Source: Ipomoea triloba
Lineage: Eukaryota; Streptophyta; Magnoliopsida; Solanales; Convolvulaceae
Direction: 5' to 3'
Assembly (NCBI RefSeq): GCF_003576645.1
Contig: NC_044930.1
Coordinates: forward strand, 1,525,860 to 1,589,859
DNA length: 64,000 nt
Below the pieces are notes generated by a model that saw only the letters and a list, made by a program, of their open reading frames with translations, made no database searches and was not told the origin of the DNA. This document shows, one piece after another, positions 27,298 to 38,607 of this stretch (its first letter is position 1; each line of letters starts with the position of its first letter). Both the position numbers and the translations under genes were made by a program.

Positions 27298-28681
27298 ATG
27301 GAAAACTGCAAATTGCCAGGGGAGATGCTGATTGAGATTTTGGTGAGATTGCCGGTAAGATCTCTTATGCAATATAAATGTGTTTGTAAATTTTTCTATG
27401 ATTTGATAAACAGCAATCATCACTTTGCACACAAACATTATGAAATTAGCCAAAAAACAAATGATTGTGTTCTTATAGAGTTCATGCATCTCTATTTTCC
27501 TCACCCCAATAAAGTATTTAGTTTTTTTTTACAAAGAAGCTGGGTCTGATGAGATTGGATCCACATACCTGGACATTCCAAATTCAACAACAAGGTATGT
27601 CAATTGCTGTCATGGAGTGCTATGTCTAATTGTTGGCAAGGGTGATTTTGTTATCAATCAAGTTGAAGTTGTTGTGGATATGGTTTTCGATGTAGTGATA
27701 TGGAATCCATCCACCAGGGAAATTAAGACCTTATCATTTATTACTGTGCCTAACAAACCGTCCAACATATCACCGGTAAAATTTACTTTGTATAAAGGGT
27801 TTGGTTTCGGGCTTTCCAACAACATGACTTGGAAGATCGTCATGCTTTGGTATTATGGAGATGTAGATGTACTAAGCAAAGATAGTTATGAAATTGTATT
27901 GGTTTGTAGCCGTGTTGGTGATTCATGGACGTGGAGACAAATTAATGCGGTTCCACAACTTCCCGTTTCCTCTTTTCAGAATTTTTATTTGAAAGGAAAG
28001 TGCTATTGGCGGGTTGAAGTACCTCAATGGTTGAGTTCAGGATCTGATAGGAAAGAGTTTTTGATTTGGTTCGACTTAGATGATGAGGTTTTCGGGACAA
28101 TTGAGTTGCCATCGAAATGTTGGGGTCCAATGCTTTTCATTTTGGTTACTGTTATGAATGACACTATTGCTTTAGTTAGTGCTCCGGATATTGAGAATGA
28201 GAATTGTATTGAGATTTGGTTAATGAATGAAACGAATAACAATATTGATTGGAATAAGCAAGCAAGTATAGAATGTGGTGAGAGTATAGACCTTCATGAC
28301 TATTGGAATCCAACCGGAGGAGATTGGGACAGTGAATATTGGAATCCGATAGGAATTTGGAATTTGGGTGGTTTTTTGCTCGTGTTTCCAACTATTTCAG
28401 GTTTTATACCGGATTTGGAGCATGAATTTGATTATTTGCCTGGGCAAGATACTTATATACCCTACCTCATAGCAATTGATTTGGCAACTCGAAAACGGAA
28501 TATTATTTATTTAACTCAACAAAGGAAGAGTGTTAGCATTGTTTCAAATTCTACTGGGTATGCTCAAATTTACCGTGTGAGAAATATTAATATAGTTGAA
28601 GAATGGAAGAATAATGTTAAAATCTTTTCGGATACAATGGTGTGTGTTCGAGGTTACAGCGAGAGCCTAAAATTTCCTTAA
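27298..28681 (+). pseudogene. F-box protein copy A, frameshifted
   Basis: F-box plus F-box-associated (FBA) protein gene, single exon, near twin of the intact copy at 31,598. The N-terminal part (MENCKLPGEM..., F-box about residues 3-45 with ILVRLPVRSLMQYKCVCKFF) reads from 27,298. An extra T in the run at about 27,522-27,530 (nine T, against eight in the twin) shifts the frame before the Y-K-E segment. The remaining FBA part stays open in the next frame to the stop at 28,679-28,681. Only this indel separates it from an intact gene, so it is either a young pseudogene or a homopolymer base-call error. If restored it would be an SCF ubiquitin-ligase substrate adaptor. Confidence 0.82.
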
Positions 28682-29141
28682 GATCATAATTAAAAATTAT
28701 TATATTATTTATGTTACGTAGTTCTTAATTTCCTCTTTTATTTTCACTTGTCTATCTACTTATCTTTTAGAATTGTATGTGTTGCAATAAATGCACTATT
28801 GTGATCAATGGTTTTACCTGTCATTTTTTACTTATACTAGTCAAATTAAAGGAAATATTATACGGACAGCCTTCTTTTATGAACTCAAAACGCTTAAACT
28901 ATCAAACAAGACATCTCTATTGATTCATGCATGTTCATTCATTTACTAAATAAATATATATACCCCTTGTAATTCCTAATGATTTGAAGATCCAATTGAT
29001 GAAGGATGTTCATTTTGTTACAATACACTCTTCATTTCATTTAGTTATGCTTTGCTCTTTAATTTATACATGTTTTGCAATCTCTCCCTACTAAAATCTT
29101 CACATATCACGTCATTTGATATAATAATATTATAAAAAAAT
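28682..29141. other. Downstream block of F-box copy A
   Basis: AT-rich 3' flank. 28,905-29,135 closely matches 33,100-33,330 behind copy B, so it belongs to the duplicated unit. No gene. Confidence 0.5.
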
Positions 29142-29422
29142 TACTCCCTCCGTCCCTAATTGTTTGTCTCATTTACTTTTCGCACGATTTTTAATACAAC
29201 ATAACAAATGATACTAACTTTTCAATTTTGCCCTTCAAAAGTAGGTGTTATTTGTACAAAGTACAATTGTACTTGTCTTATTAATAGTCTAAAAAGTTAA
29301 AAAGTCAAAAGGGTAAATTGGAAAATGTAGAATGATAATTATGTTCAATTTTAGAAAGATGACACTATTATGGGACAAACTAAAAGGGAAAGTAAGACAG
29401 ATAAAATGGGACGGAATGAGTA
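29142..29422. mobile_element. Stowaway-like (Tc1/mariner) MITE
   Basis: Begins CTCCCTCCGTCCC (29,144) and ends GGGACGGAATGAG (29,420), flanked by TA dinucleotides. These are the classic Stowaway ends and target site. About 277 bp, non-coding. It lies precisely between the end of duplication block A and the start of block B. Confidence 0.9.
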
Positions 29423-30578
29423 TTATACATAGAGTGGCTCCCATTTCATCATCCCTTCAAAAAGAGTTACATGCACAAATCCTCCTCAAACAATCCTTTA
29501 CCATCATGGTTTATGGCCATTTGAATTTTTAATCAGATTTTATTTCATATGGCCATAATCCATGGATTGTAAAGGATTTTAATTTATTGAAAACTATAAT
29601 ATAATACTCTACAAATAAAGTAGAGCACAAGTTTTTTAGTGAATCGCTGCAAAATATGGTGAGAGAGGCTGCTCCTTTTTCAAGTTAAAGCTATGAATGG
29701 TAATACATATAATACAGATTGTTGGTATAAAAATATTATATTGATTTTGTTTTTTTTAAGAATTCTTCTATGAGCTTTTTCATTGCCCACCCTTTGTCTA
29801 TTGATCTATATACACAATTAATTTTACTTGTACTTAGCTTGTATGTATTTCATATATGATTGCACATAGTATTATTGGAAATCATTATCAATAATGCCCA
29901 ATAATATTGCGTATGAGGTAGATCACTCCATTTTGAGTGACGGTCGAAGAAAATCTGTAATCACTATCAGAAGGTAAGCATTGCGTAAACCTTACCTTGT
30001 GAGTTGTGACCTTAGCCAACAAAACGCCATAATGAGGTAAACCAACCTAGGTTGTTCATAATTGACTGACTCAAATCAAGAAGGCAAATATGCTTTCCTG
30101 TTAAGAGTCGAATTTGTAATCTTATTGTTAGAGATCACTCCATTTTTAACTTAAGGTCATGAGATTTTGTTTTTATTTTTATTTTTATTTACTTTTTTGG
30201 TGTGTTGCTGTTGCAGATTGTGATACATAGAGTATTCGAGATGTTTATAGCTTCATTGCTTGAGAGATATATAAAAATTACATATTCTTTGCAAGATTAG
30301 ACTCTAACGTTCATTTATATATATAAAATTAAAATTTCACTTGCATATATGCATTCTTGGATTTACCTTGGGATCTATGCGGACCTCATCACCGACTACA
30401 ATTGTGGGGTGTAATTTAAAAAATAAAAATAAATTCAACGAGCAATGTAACTTCCCTACAAATTGCCTTTTGCATAGTATATAAGCACTACCCATCATGG
30501 GATCAACTCATTAGCTATTACTGTAACAAACTTGATTTATTAAAGTACACCTAATTAAGGACACCGGCTTCACCTATG
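29423..30578. other. Upstream block of F-box copy B
   Basis: Repeats the leader block ('ggctcccatttcatc...', 29,433 onward), then the B-box-like dispersed repeat (29,930-30,160), in the same order as upstream of copy A. No gene; candidate promoter elements cannot be resolved. Confidence 0.5.
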
Positions 30579-31304
30579 ATAGAATCTCATAGTACAACTC
30601 TCTATTGGGACAGCTTATTAGCTTTTTTTATTTGTTCTGAGTCGATTAGCTATGAGCAATCTAAACATATTTATCTCCTTATAATTATTTACATGCTAAG
30701 ATAAAAATACAATTTACTCAATGTATACTCATAGTGATTGTGCTTTCCCCACCTCACTCAAAAAAAAAAAAATGATAGAATGGTTTCACCTAATTTAGAA
30801 TGGTGAAGCAAGCAATGAATTTGGTGGATCATCCACATCTCCAATTTGACGGCTAGCACAATATATTGTTGGTAGTTTTCTAAACAACTTTTCTACGGTT
30901 GAAGATACATGTCATTTTCATACACATGTAATGTGATTTGGGAATCCATTTCTAACCAAATTTTCATTAAAATGGCATGTATCTTCAATGGTAGAAAAGG
31001 TTTGGAGAACTACTAAGAATATATTGTGCTAGCCTATCAAATTGGGGATGTGGATGATCCACCAAATTCATTGCTGACTTCACCATTATAAATTAGGTGA
31101 AACCATTCTATCATTTTTTTTGAGTGAGGTGGGGAAAGCAAAATCACTATCGGAGGGTATACATTGGCAAAATTTTGTATTGTGATCTTAGCATGCAAAT
31201 AACTATAAGGAGATAAATCTGTTTAGGTTGTTCATAGATGATTGACTCAAATAATAAAAAGCTAATAGGCCTTTCCTATTGGGAGTTGTACTACGAGATT
31301 CTAT
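30579..31304. mobile_element. Fold-back element, copy B
   Basis: About 726 bp palindrome. Left arm begins 'agaatctcatagtacaactc' and right arm ends 'gggagttgtactacgagatt'. Arms of about 350 bp meet near 30,940. Internal marks include 'tgaatttggtggatcatcca' mirrored by 'tggatgatccaccaaattca', a pair of over 18 bases. It could transcribe into a long hairpin. Non-coding. Confidence 0.8.
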
Positions 31305-31597
31305 TATTATTTTTTAAAAGAATACTATTTCAAGTAGAGTGATGTTAAGAAATGTATTTTTGTCTTTTTGTTGCTTTATACTTAGGCCAATATACAGTGT
31401 GTTGAAGAGTTGATGATTTGTTGTGTACTACATTTATTATGTTAACAAATTTTTTTAAAAAAGATTAAATATTTATAAGAATATTAGTTTTAGTTAAAAT
31501 ATAATAAAAAAAATATACCTACATTTATGAAAAGTGATGCATGTATGTAGATCTATAAGAGGCCTTAAAGTACTCCACATTTGAAATACCAATCAAA

Positions 31598-32974
31598 ATG
31601 GAAAACTGCAAATTGCCCACGGAGTTGCTGATTGAGATTTTGGTGAGATTGCCGGTAAAATTTCTTATGCAATATAAATGCGTTTGTAAATTTTTTTATG
31701 ATTTGATAAAGAACAATCATCACTTTGCACACAAACATTATGAAATTAGCCAAAAAATAAATGATTGTGTTCTTATAGAGTTCATGCCTCTCGATTTTCC
31801 TCACCCCAATAAAGTATTTAGTTTTTTTTACAAAGAAGCGGGGTCTGATGAGATTGGATCCACATACCTGGACATTCCAAATTCAATAACAAGGTATGTC
31901 AATTGCTGTCATGGATTGCTATGTGTGATTGTTGGCAAAGGTGATTTTATTATCGATGGAATTGAAGTTGTGGACATGGTTTTCGATGTAGTGATATGGA
32001 ATCCATCTACCAGGAAAATTAAGACTTTACCATCTATTATTGTGCCTAACAAACCGTCCAACATACCACCAGTAAACTTTTGTTTGTATGAAGGGTTTGG
32101 ATTCGGGCTTTCCAACAACATGACTTGGAAGGTCGTTATGCTTTGGTATTATGGAGATGTAAATGTACTAAGCAAAGATAGTTATGAAATTGTACTGGTT
32201 TGTAGCCGTGTTGGTGATTCATGGACATGGAGACAAATTAATGCGGTTCCACAACTTCCCGTTTCCTCTTTTCAGAATTTTTATTTGAAAGGAAAGTGCT
32301 ATTGGCGGGTTGAAGTACCTCAATGGTTGAATTCAGGACCTTGTAGGAAAGAGTTTTTGATTTGGTTCGACTTAGATGACGAGATTTTTGGGACAATTGA
32401 GTTGCCATCGAAATGGGTTGCAACCCTTTCCATTTTGGTTACAGTTATGAATGACACTATTGCTTTAGTTAGTGCTCCGGGTATTGAGAATGAGAATTGT
32501 ATTGAGATTTGGTTAATGAATGAAACGAATAACAATATTGATTGGAATAAGCAAGCAAGTATAGAATGTGGTGAGAGTATAGACCTTCATGACTATTGGA
32601 ATCTAACCGGAGGAGATTTGGAAAGTGAATATTGGAATCCGATAGGAATTTGGAATTTGGGTGATTTCTTGCTCGTGTTTCCAACTCTTTCACGTTTTAT
32701 ACCGGATTTGGAGCATGAATTTGATTATTTGCCTGGACAAGATACTTATATACCCTACCTGATATCAATTGATTTGGCAACTCAAAAACGGAATATTATT
32801 TACTTAACTCAACAAAGGAAGAGTGTTAGCATTGTTTCAAATTCTACTGGGTATGCTCAAATTTACCGTGAGAGAAATATTAATATAGTTGAAGAATGGA
32901 AGAATAATGTTAAAATTGTTCCGGATACAAAGGTGTGTGTTCGAGGTTACAGCGAGAGCTTAAAATTCCTTTAA
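31598..32974 (+). CDS. F-box/FBA protein (copy B), intact
   Basis: Intronless 458-aa F-box protein. F-box at about residues 3-45 (LPTELLIEILVRLPVKFLM...CVCKFFYDLI), which binds SKP1 in an SCF ubiquitin ligase. An F-box-associated region follows (about 90-340) with family marks WNPSTRKIKTLP, GFGFGLSNNMTWKVVML, FDLDDEIFGTIELP and EIWLMNETNNN. The C-terminus YSESLKFL resembles the terminal ESL motif of SLF-type F-box proteins. The start is the ATG aligned with its paralogues. It belongs to the FBA type-1 class that includes S-locus F-box and CPR1-like proteins; which of these is closest cannot be told by eye. It sits in a 3.9-kb duplicated unit with the broken copy A and is followed by an RNase T2 relic at 33,885. 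Confidence 0.9.
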   Translation: MENCKLPTELLIEILVRLPVKFLMQYKCVCKFFYDLIKNNHHFAHKHYEISQKINDCVLIEFMPLDFPHPNKVFSFFYKEAGSDEIGSTYLDIPNSITRYVNCCHGLLCVIVGKGDFIIDGIEVVDMVFDVVIWNPSTRKIKTLPSIIVPNKPSNIPPVNFCLYEGFGFGLSNNMTWKVVMLWYYGDVNVLSKDSYEIVLVCSRVGDSWTWRQINAVPQLPVSSFQNFYLKGKCYWRVEVPQWLNSGPCRKEFLIWFDLDDEIFGTIELPSKWVATLSILVTVMNDTIALVSAPGIENENCIEIWLMNETNNNIDWNKQASIECGESIDLHDYWNLTGGDLESEYWNPIGIWNLGDFLLVFPTLSRFIPDLEHEFDYLPGQDTYIPYLISIDLATQKRNIIYLTQQRKSVSIVSNSTGYAQIYRERNINIVEEWKNNVKIVPDTKVCVRGYSESLKFL

Positions 32975-33884
32975 GATCATAATTAAAAAATTAATTATTT
33001 ATGTTCTCAATTTCCCCTTTTATTTTCACAAGTGAATAAAGTTATTGTGATCAATGGTTTTACCTATCCTTTTTGACTAGGAATTCAAAACGCTTAAGAC
33101 GTTTCTATTGATTCATGCATGTTCATTCATTTACTAAATAAATATATATACCCCTTGTAATTCCAAATGATTTGAAGATCCAATTGATGAAGGATGTTCA
33201 TTTTGTTACAATACACTCTTCATTTCATTTAGTTATATATGCTTTGCTCTTTATATACATGTTTGGCAATCTTTTCCTACTAAAATCTTCACATAATATC
33301 ATGTCATTTGATATAATATTATAAAAATAGAGTTTATTACCGAAATGGTCCATTGACTATTGCGAAATTATTAATTAGGCCCTCGACAATTTTTCGTGCC
33401 CAATTAAGTCTTCGAATTTGAAAATTTTTACTAATTTGGTCCTCCGTTTATTTTAATTAGCCATCCGTTAAATCCGGACCAAATTGATAAATTTGCTATA
33501 ATTAATGAACCATTTCAATAATTAATTTTTCAGAAGCCTATAAAAGTCATTAAAACTCTAAATTAAATACACCCTTATTAACATTTCAAAATAGAAGCAG
33601 CTGAGATTTTTGAAGTCATTAAAGATGGACTTTTACCCTTTTATTAGTAAGAAGAGATTTGTTCTTTATGTTCTAGTAAATGCCGTTGAAGACAGATAAC
33701 GAAACAATGAGGAATAAGAAAAAGAAATCTATGCATATCATATACTCCATAATCAAATTTGCCGAAACATTGATGTAGAGATTGCTCTAATCACAATAAA
33801 CGAAATTAAGGCAATACAATTAATAAGATAATTAGACGGTTGATGAAAGTCAAATATTTTTTCTGATCTCTTCACCCAAGAAAA
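32975..33884. other. Downstream block of copy B and repeat-rich spacer
   Basis: 33,100-33,330 duplicates the 3' flank of copy A. 33,330-33,560 looks like the end of a dispersed element ('accgaaatggtcc', 'aatttggtcctccg'). No gene. Confidence 0.4.
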
Positions 33885-34320
33885 TCCCCTCCACCTCACT
33901 CTCCTCTCATGGGTATGTTTTACCTTATCATTATATTGACAATATGAATTTTGCCACGTGGCTCATAATTGTATAAAAGAAAAAGTTAGAGAGTCGTTCA
34001 CAATACATGAACTATGGCCCTTTGATAAAGCAGGTAATAGTCCACAATTACCAAAGGATGCTGTTAAATATAATAAGAATATGGCGAATTAGTTGTTGTT
34101 ATTAATTAATTAGTTAATTAGTTAATTAAACCTTAATATTTAAACTTTTTTTGTTCCTAATTTGTAGCTTTTTAAAACATTGAAAGAACAATTCCGGGTC
34201 CTTTGGTCTAATTTTGAGCAACACAAGATAGATGAAGGTTTTTTGGGCTTATGAGTAGAACCATCATGGTAAAATTTCAAATAGCAAAATGAATTAACAT
34301 CAATATTTTCAAAAAAGACA
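33885..34320 (+). pseudogene. RNase T2 (S-RNase-like) relic, copy i
   Basis: Two exon-like pieces. At about 33,994-34,085 the plus strand reads SFTIHELWPFDKAGNSPQLP, matching catalytic site I (FTIHGLWP), with Gly changed to Glu. After a 'ttgtag' acceptor at about 34,166 a second piece reads TLKEQFRVLWSNFEQHKIDE. It then shifts frame into FWAYE-stop-NHHG, the remains of site II (F-W-x-H-E-W-x-K-H-G), with Trp turned to a stop. A further in-frame stop follows in the next segment, and homology is lost after about 34,320. Clearly dead. It aligns with the relic at 42,555-43,260, which shares upstream flank as well. Confidence 0.72.
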
Positions 34321-35214
34321 AAACGACGTAGTTTTGGTGGACCTGGGTCCACAGCATAATTTGCGGATGGCAACATGGACCTCGAGAAATCCATTACAAA
34401 CGGGGTGTTTATCTTTATTGTCGAGGTGTTGTTCAATAAGAATAATAAAAATTTATTGGGCTAGAGAAAGAAGAAACATGAAACAAAATAAGCTAAGTGC
34501 AGCCAAAATGAGTTTTTTTTTTTCATTATTTAATTTCATAAAAATCATTTTATTTTGTAATAAATTTTATTAATATATTTATTAATAAGCGTATTTTGGT
34601 CTCTCAATTATTTCCCAACTGCTAATGTAATCAATAGTTTTCAATTTCAACTAATTTGATCATTGAATTGTTTGAAATTTCGTCAATCAAACCCTTTAAG
34701 GATCAAATTGACGAAATTTTTAAAATAGGGAAATCACTATTTTGGTTCCTCGAAGGTTTAATTGACGAAATTTTAAACAACTCGATGATCAAATTAGTTG
34801 AAATTAAAAATTAGGGACTACATTGACAATTAGGAAATAATTGATAGTCTAAAATGGAATTTTTTCCTTTTAAAAAGAAATTCATTATTTATTAAATTTA
34901 TTAAACTTATGTATACGATGTTTTATAGGCATGAATTATCAAAGAAGTATCTAGTCTGGACAAAACGTGTATTTCTCTCCATTTTCAACAAATCTAACCC
35001 TACCGTCCTTTAAGGTGATCTTAGAAGATAAAACTCCTTCATCGTCTCCAATTCGAGGTTCTTGAATTGAATGCTGTTGAGGTTTGCGAAGGAGAGTACT
35101 GTGTATTGATGATTAAAGGTACATCATATCCTTTTTCCGATCTTGTATGCATTATTATTGCTTCAAAATAGCTAGGGTTAAAGATTCGAGCATAGAATTG
35201 TTTGATTTTTGAAA
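34321..35214. other. Spacer with a small inverted-repeat element, then F-box copy C leader
   Basis: About 34,590-34,860 is an imperfect hairpin: 'ggtctctcaattatttccca' pairs with 'aggaaataattgatagtcta', and 'aactaatttgatca' pairs with 'tgatcaaattagtt'. This is a probable MITE. 34,930-35,200 duplicates the leader upstream of copy D. Confidence 0.55.
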
Positions 35215-36558
35215 ATGGAAGACTGCAAATTACCAATGGATACGCTGATTGACATTTTGGCAAGGTTGCCGGTAAAATCTCTTATGCGATTTAAATGTGT
35301 TTGTAAATTTTTCTATAGTTTTATTAAAAACAATCGTCAATTCATGGACAAACACTATGAATTTAGAAAGGGAAAAAGCCATTGCGCTGTTATCGAGTTT
35401 GAGCCTGAGAGTTATGATCCCGATCCCGAGCCCCTGCCTAATCAAGTATTTTACTTGATTTACAAAGAATCAGAGTCTGATGATGCGGAATGCATATACC
35501 TAGACCTGCCAAATTCAAAGACCAGGTTTGTCAAGTGTTGCGATGGTATGCTATGCCTGATTCTATGCAGGGGAGATTTGATTAGATCTGATATAGTTAC
35601 TATCACTTCACCCGAAATCATTTTTGATGTTTTGGTATTGAACCCATTCACTAGGGAAGTTAAGGTCTTACCTTTTATTAAGGTACCGGATAAATCATCA
35701 CCTAACAGACCGCGTCTAAAGATACAATTTGGATTTGGATTGTCTAATAACAAGACCTGGAAGGTTATCATGCTTTTGAGTTTTGAACATCCAAATTGGG
35801 AAATAGATAGTCATGAGATTGTAATGGTTTGTAGTCAGGTAGGTGATCTGTGGAGCTGGAGACAAATTGACGTGGCTCTTGATTCTCTATATTTGGGTTC
35901 TCTTATTTTCGATTCTCGGGATTTTTATTTCAAAGGGAAATATTATTGGCAGAGTAGTAAAGGTCATTTGGTTTGGTTTGATATAGATGATGAGATTTTC
36001 GGTAAGATTGAGCGCCCCTCTAATGTTAAAGGTCTTGAATTCTTTACCGTCATGAATGAGAGTATTGTTGCGGTTACTATGCAGCTACCGTGTACGGAAA
36101 ATGAGGCTTGTACTGAGATTTGGGTAATGAATGAAAATAATAATAATATTAGTTGGAATAAACAAAAAAGTATATTCTCTAGCAGGGACATGCTTGAATA
36201 TTTTTATCCGATTGGATTTTGGGATCCGAGTGGCCATTTGCTTGTGTTTTCAGGTCATATGGAAATAAGGTATTCTAATTATTATCATGACTATAATATT
36301 GATGAAGAGTTATATTTCAAGGATGGTTTTGGACCGTGTCTAATTTCTATTGATTTGGAAACTCACGAAAGGAAGACTATTTTTACAAGTCAAGAAAGGA
36401 TGAGTACTCTTACAATTGGATTGAATCCAGCTGGGCATGTTCAAGTTTGCAGTGAGAGGAGTGGTGTTACTCAAATTCAAGAATGGAATGATAGAAATAT
36501 TCGTTGGGAAATGGGATCATATCTTCGAACTTTTCATGAGAGTTTGAAATTACTGTAG
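35215..36558 (+). CDS. F-box/FBA protein (copy C), intact
   Basis: Intronless 447-aa F-box protein. F-box at about residues 5-45 (LPMDTLIDILARLPVKSLMRF...CVCKFFYSFI). The FBA region carries NPFTREVKVLPFIKVP, FGFGLSNNKTWKVIML, FDIDDEIFGKIERP and EIWVMNENNNN. The C-terminus FHESLKLL again recalls SLF-type ends. The start is taken at ATG 35,215 (MEDCKLP) because the upstream extension begins with a non-ATG codon. It is the sister of the broken copy D at 39,710, with conserved leader and 3' flank, and is more distant from copies A and B. Expected role: substrate receptor of an SCF ubiquitin ligase. It is flanked upstream by an RNase T2 relic. Confidence 0.9.
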   Translation: MEDCKLPMDTLIDILARLPVKSLMRFKCVCKFFYSFIKNNRQFMDKHYEFRKGKSHCAVIEFEPESYDPDPEPLPNQVFYLIYKESESDDAECIYLDLPNSKTRFVKCCDGMLCLILCRGDLIRSDIVTITSPEIIFDVLVLNPFTREVKVLPFIKVPDKSSPNRPRLKIQFGFGLSNNKTWKVIMLLSFEHPNWEIDSHEIVMVCSQVGDLWSWRQIDVALDSLYLGSLIFDSRDFYFKGKYYWQSSKGHLVWFDIDDEIFGKIERPSNVKGLEFFTVMNESIVAVTMQLPCTENEACTEIWVMNENNNNISWNKQKSIFSSRDMLEYFYPIGFWDPSGHLLVFSGHMEIRYSNYYHDYNIDEELYFKDGFGPCLISIDLETHERKTIFTSQERMSTLTIGLNPAGHVQVCSERSGVTQIQEWNDRNIRWEMGSYLRTFHESLKLL

Positions 36559-38607
36559 ATAGGAATGAAAATATGTATTAATGTTTGTTTAGTTTGTTAG
36601 CTTCCTTTTTATTCACACTTTTTCATGTAAGGATGCAAGGTTTTGCTTTCTCCTTGTATTAATCATGATTGATGATAATAAGATTTTATATTACTGTACT
36701 CAAGGATTGCAGAGCTAGTGTGATAAACTTGCAGTTAAACTACACAGAATTATTATCTGATGAATCCGTCTTGTGTATTATGGTTTGCTTTGCAAATTTC
36801 TTATTGTTAAATATATTTGTTTATGATATTGATACTATTTATTTCTTTTAAAAAAATTAATTTAGTAATTTAGTTATTATATTAAAATATTGCATTATAT
36901 TTACAATCTATTTTTTGTTTTTAAATTAATTCATACATCTAGTTTACATGAGAGTGAGAGAGAAAGGGAGAGGGAGAGTGGGAGCGGAGGGTTAGAGGTC
37001 TTTTGTTTATTTTGATGTGCAAGAGGGCGCCCAATCTAAAAGTTTTGGTGGGAATTAGATTTTAGTGAAATAATTTTCAATAGTGAAAGTAATAATATTT
37101 TTGTATCAATAGTGAGAGTATCTTTTTAAAATGAAAATAAAATTAAAATTTCGATACTGAATAATAAATCTTTAGTTAGAGTAATTTTTTACCCTCACAA
37201 AAACTATGCAAATTATACATTTAGTGAGGGGATTTTTTACCGGTCACTAATTTTTTGTCATTAAAAATGGTTTTTCTTGTAGTGTGTGTATATATATATG
37301 TATATATATAAATGTTTGTTTGTTTGCGAATATGTTCGCGAACATTATAAAACGAACACTAAACAAGTTTGTTCGTGAATACAATTAAACGAACACAGAC
37401 GAGCTTGTTCACGATCTCTTATCAGACGAGCTTACACATTTTCATACTCTGTTTGTTTATTAATCGAACTCTAAAATTTGTTTGTAAAAACATAAACGAA
37501 CGCTTATCGAATACGAAGACGAGTAGTTTGTCGAAAATTATGTTCGCTAACACCCCTACTATACTTCTACTTAAAAGACAACATTGTTGCAAAAAATAAT
37601 TATCTTTGTGCATTTTTCTTGTAATGTACTATTTATTGACTGTTTCGAAGCATCTTTGATCCTAATTTACCCAAAGGTATTTTAAATTGGTTGTTTATAC
37701 TGAACATCACAACATGCCAACGTACTACCAGTAAATTCTATGTGTCGTGGTCAATTGAAAGAAATGCAAATTAATGAAAAAAAAAAGGGTCGCGATAATA
37801 TTTTATCCACTACAGTTATTTGAAATCAATGGAGGAGTATCACGGCGTCCCCGTGACGGGACGGAGGTACTGGTGGACCGCCCACTTGACGGCGAAGGTG
37901 GACTCGTCGCGGATGAACGGACTTTGTTGTTGGCAAGGCGTGGTGTGGAAGGTCTGAATCCGTGGAGTTAGGCTGCATTTTCCGGCTTTTGAACTCCGAT
38001 TGGGTACTCACTGTTTTGATTCACCGTTGCAATCCGCAGAGTCATAGTTGAAAGCACGCCGGAAACCAACCAGGATAAGCAGAGAGAGCAGGAGGAATGA
38101 GAGAATTGGGGTAGGTTGTGAAATTACCAAATTGTTCATGGTTTTAACACTAGTTAGAGCCAAAACTGACCGAAGGACAACATTGACTAAGGTTTAAGAT
38201 TATTAGGGACCCAATTAACTAAAATTGACAATGGAGGACAACGTTGCAGATCAGACAACAATTGAGGGACAAAAAGTGCGATTTTCCCTAAAAAGTTAAA
38301 AATGATTGAAAAAAAATTCCGACCACTTTTACATAGTGGTCTGAATTTCCGACCACTATGTAAAGGTGGTCGAAATTTCCGACCACTATGTAAAGGTGGT
38401 CGGAATTTCCGACTACTTTTCCGACCACAGTAATCCATTGACGGAAAATTGAAAAAATACCACATTTTCCGACCATTTTTCTAAGTGGTTGGAAAATTGA
38501 AGATTTCCAGGAATTCCAGCAGTGAATAAGTGGTTATTCAATATGGCTAGCTGTATCCATCGGAATGGATGCACATTTCCAAACGGTTCACAAATGTAGG
38601 GAAAATA
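36559..38607. other. Spacer with several repeat remnants
   Basis: 36,559-36,720 is the copy C 3' flank. About 37,300-37,560 is a repeat rich in 'gttcg/cgaac' words typical of dispersed plant elements. About 38,310-38,440 has three units of 'tttccgaccactatgtaaaggtggtcg', like sub-terminal repeats of CACTA transposons. No gene; the ORF at 37,774 has no recognisable content. Confidence 0.45.

Noticed and set aside
27617..28681. Separate 354-codon gene
   Set aside because: It is the FBA half of F-box copy A after a one-base frameshift and begins mid-domain.
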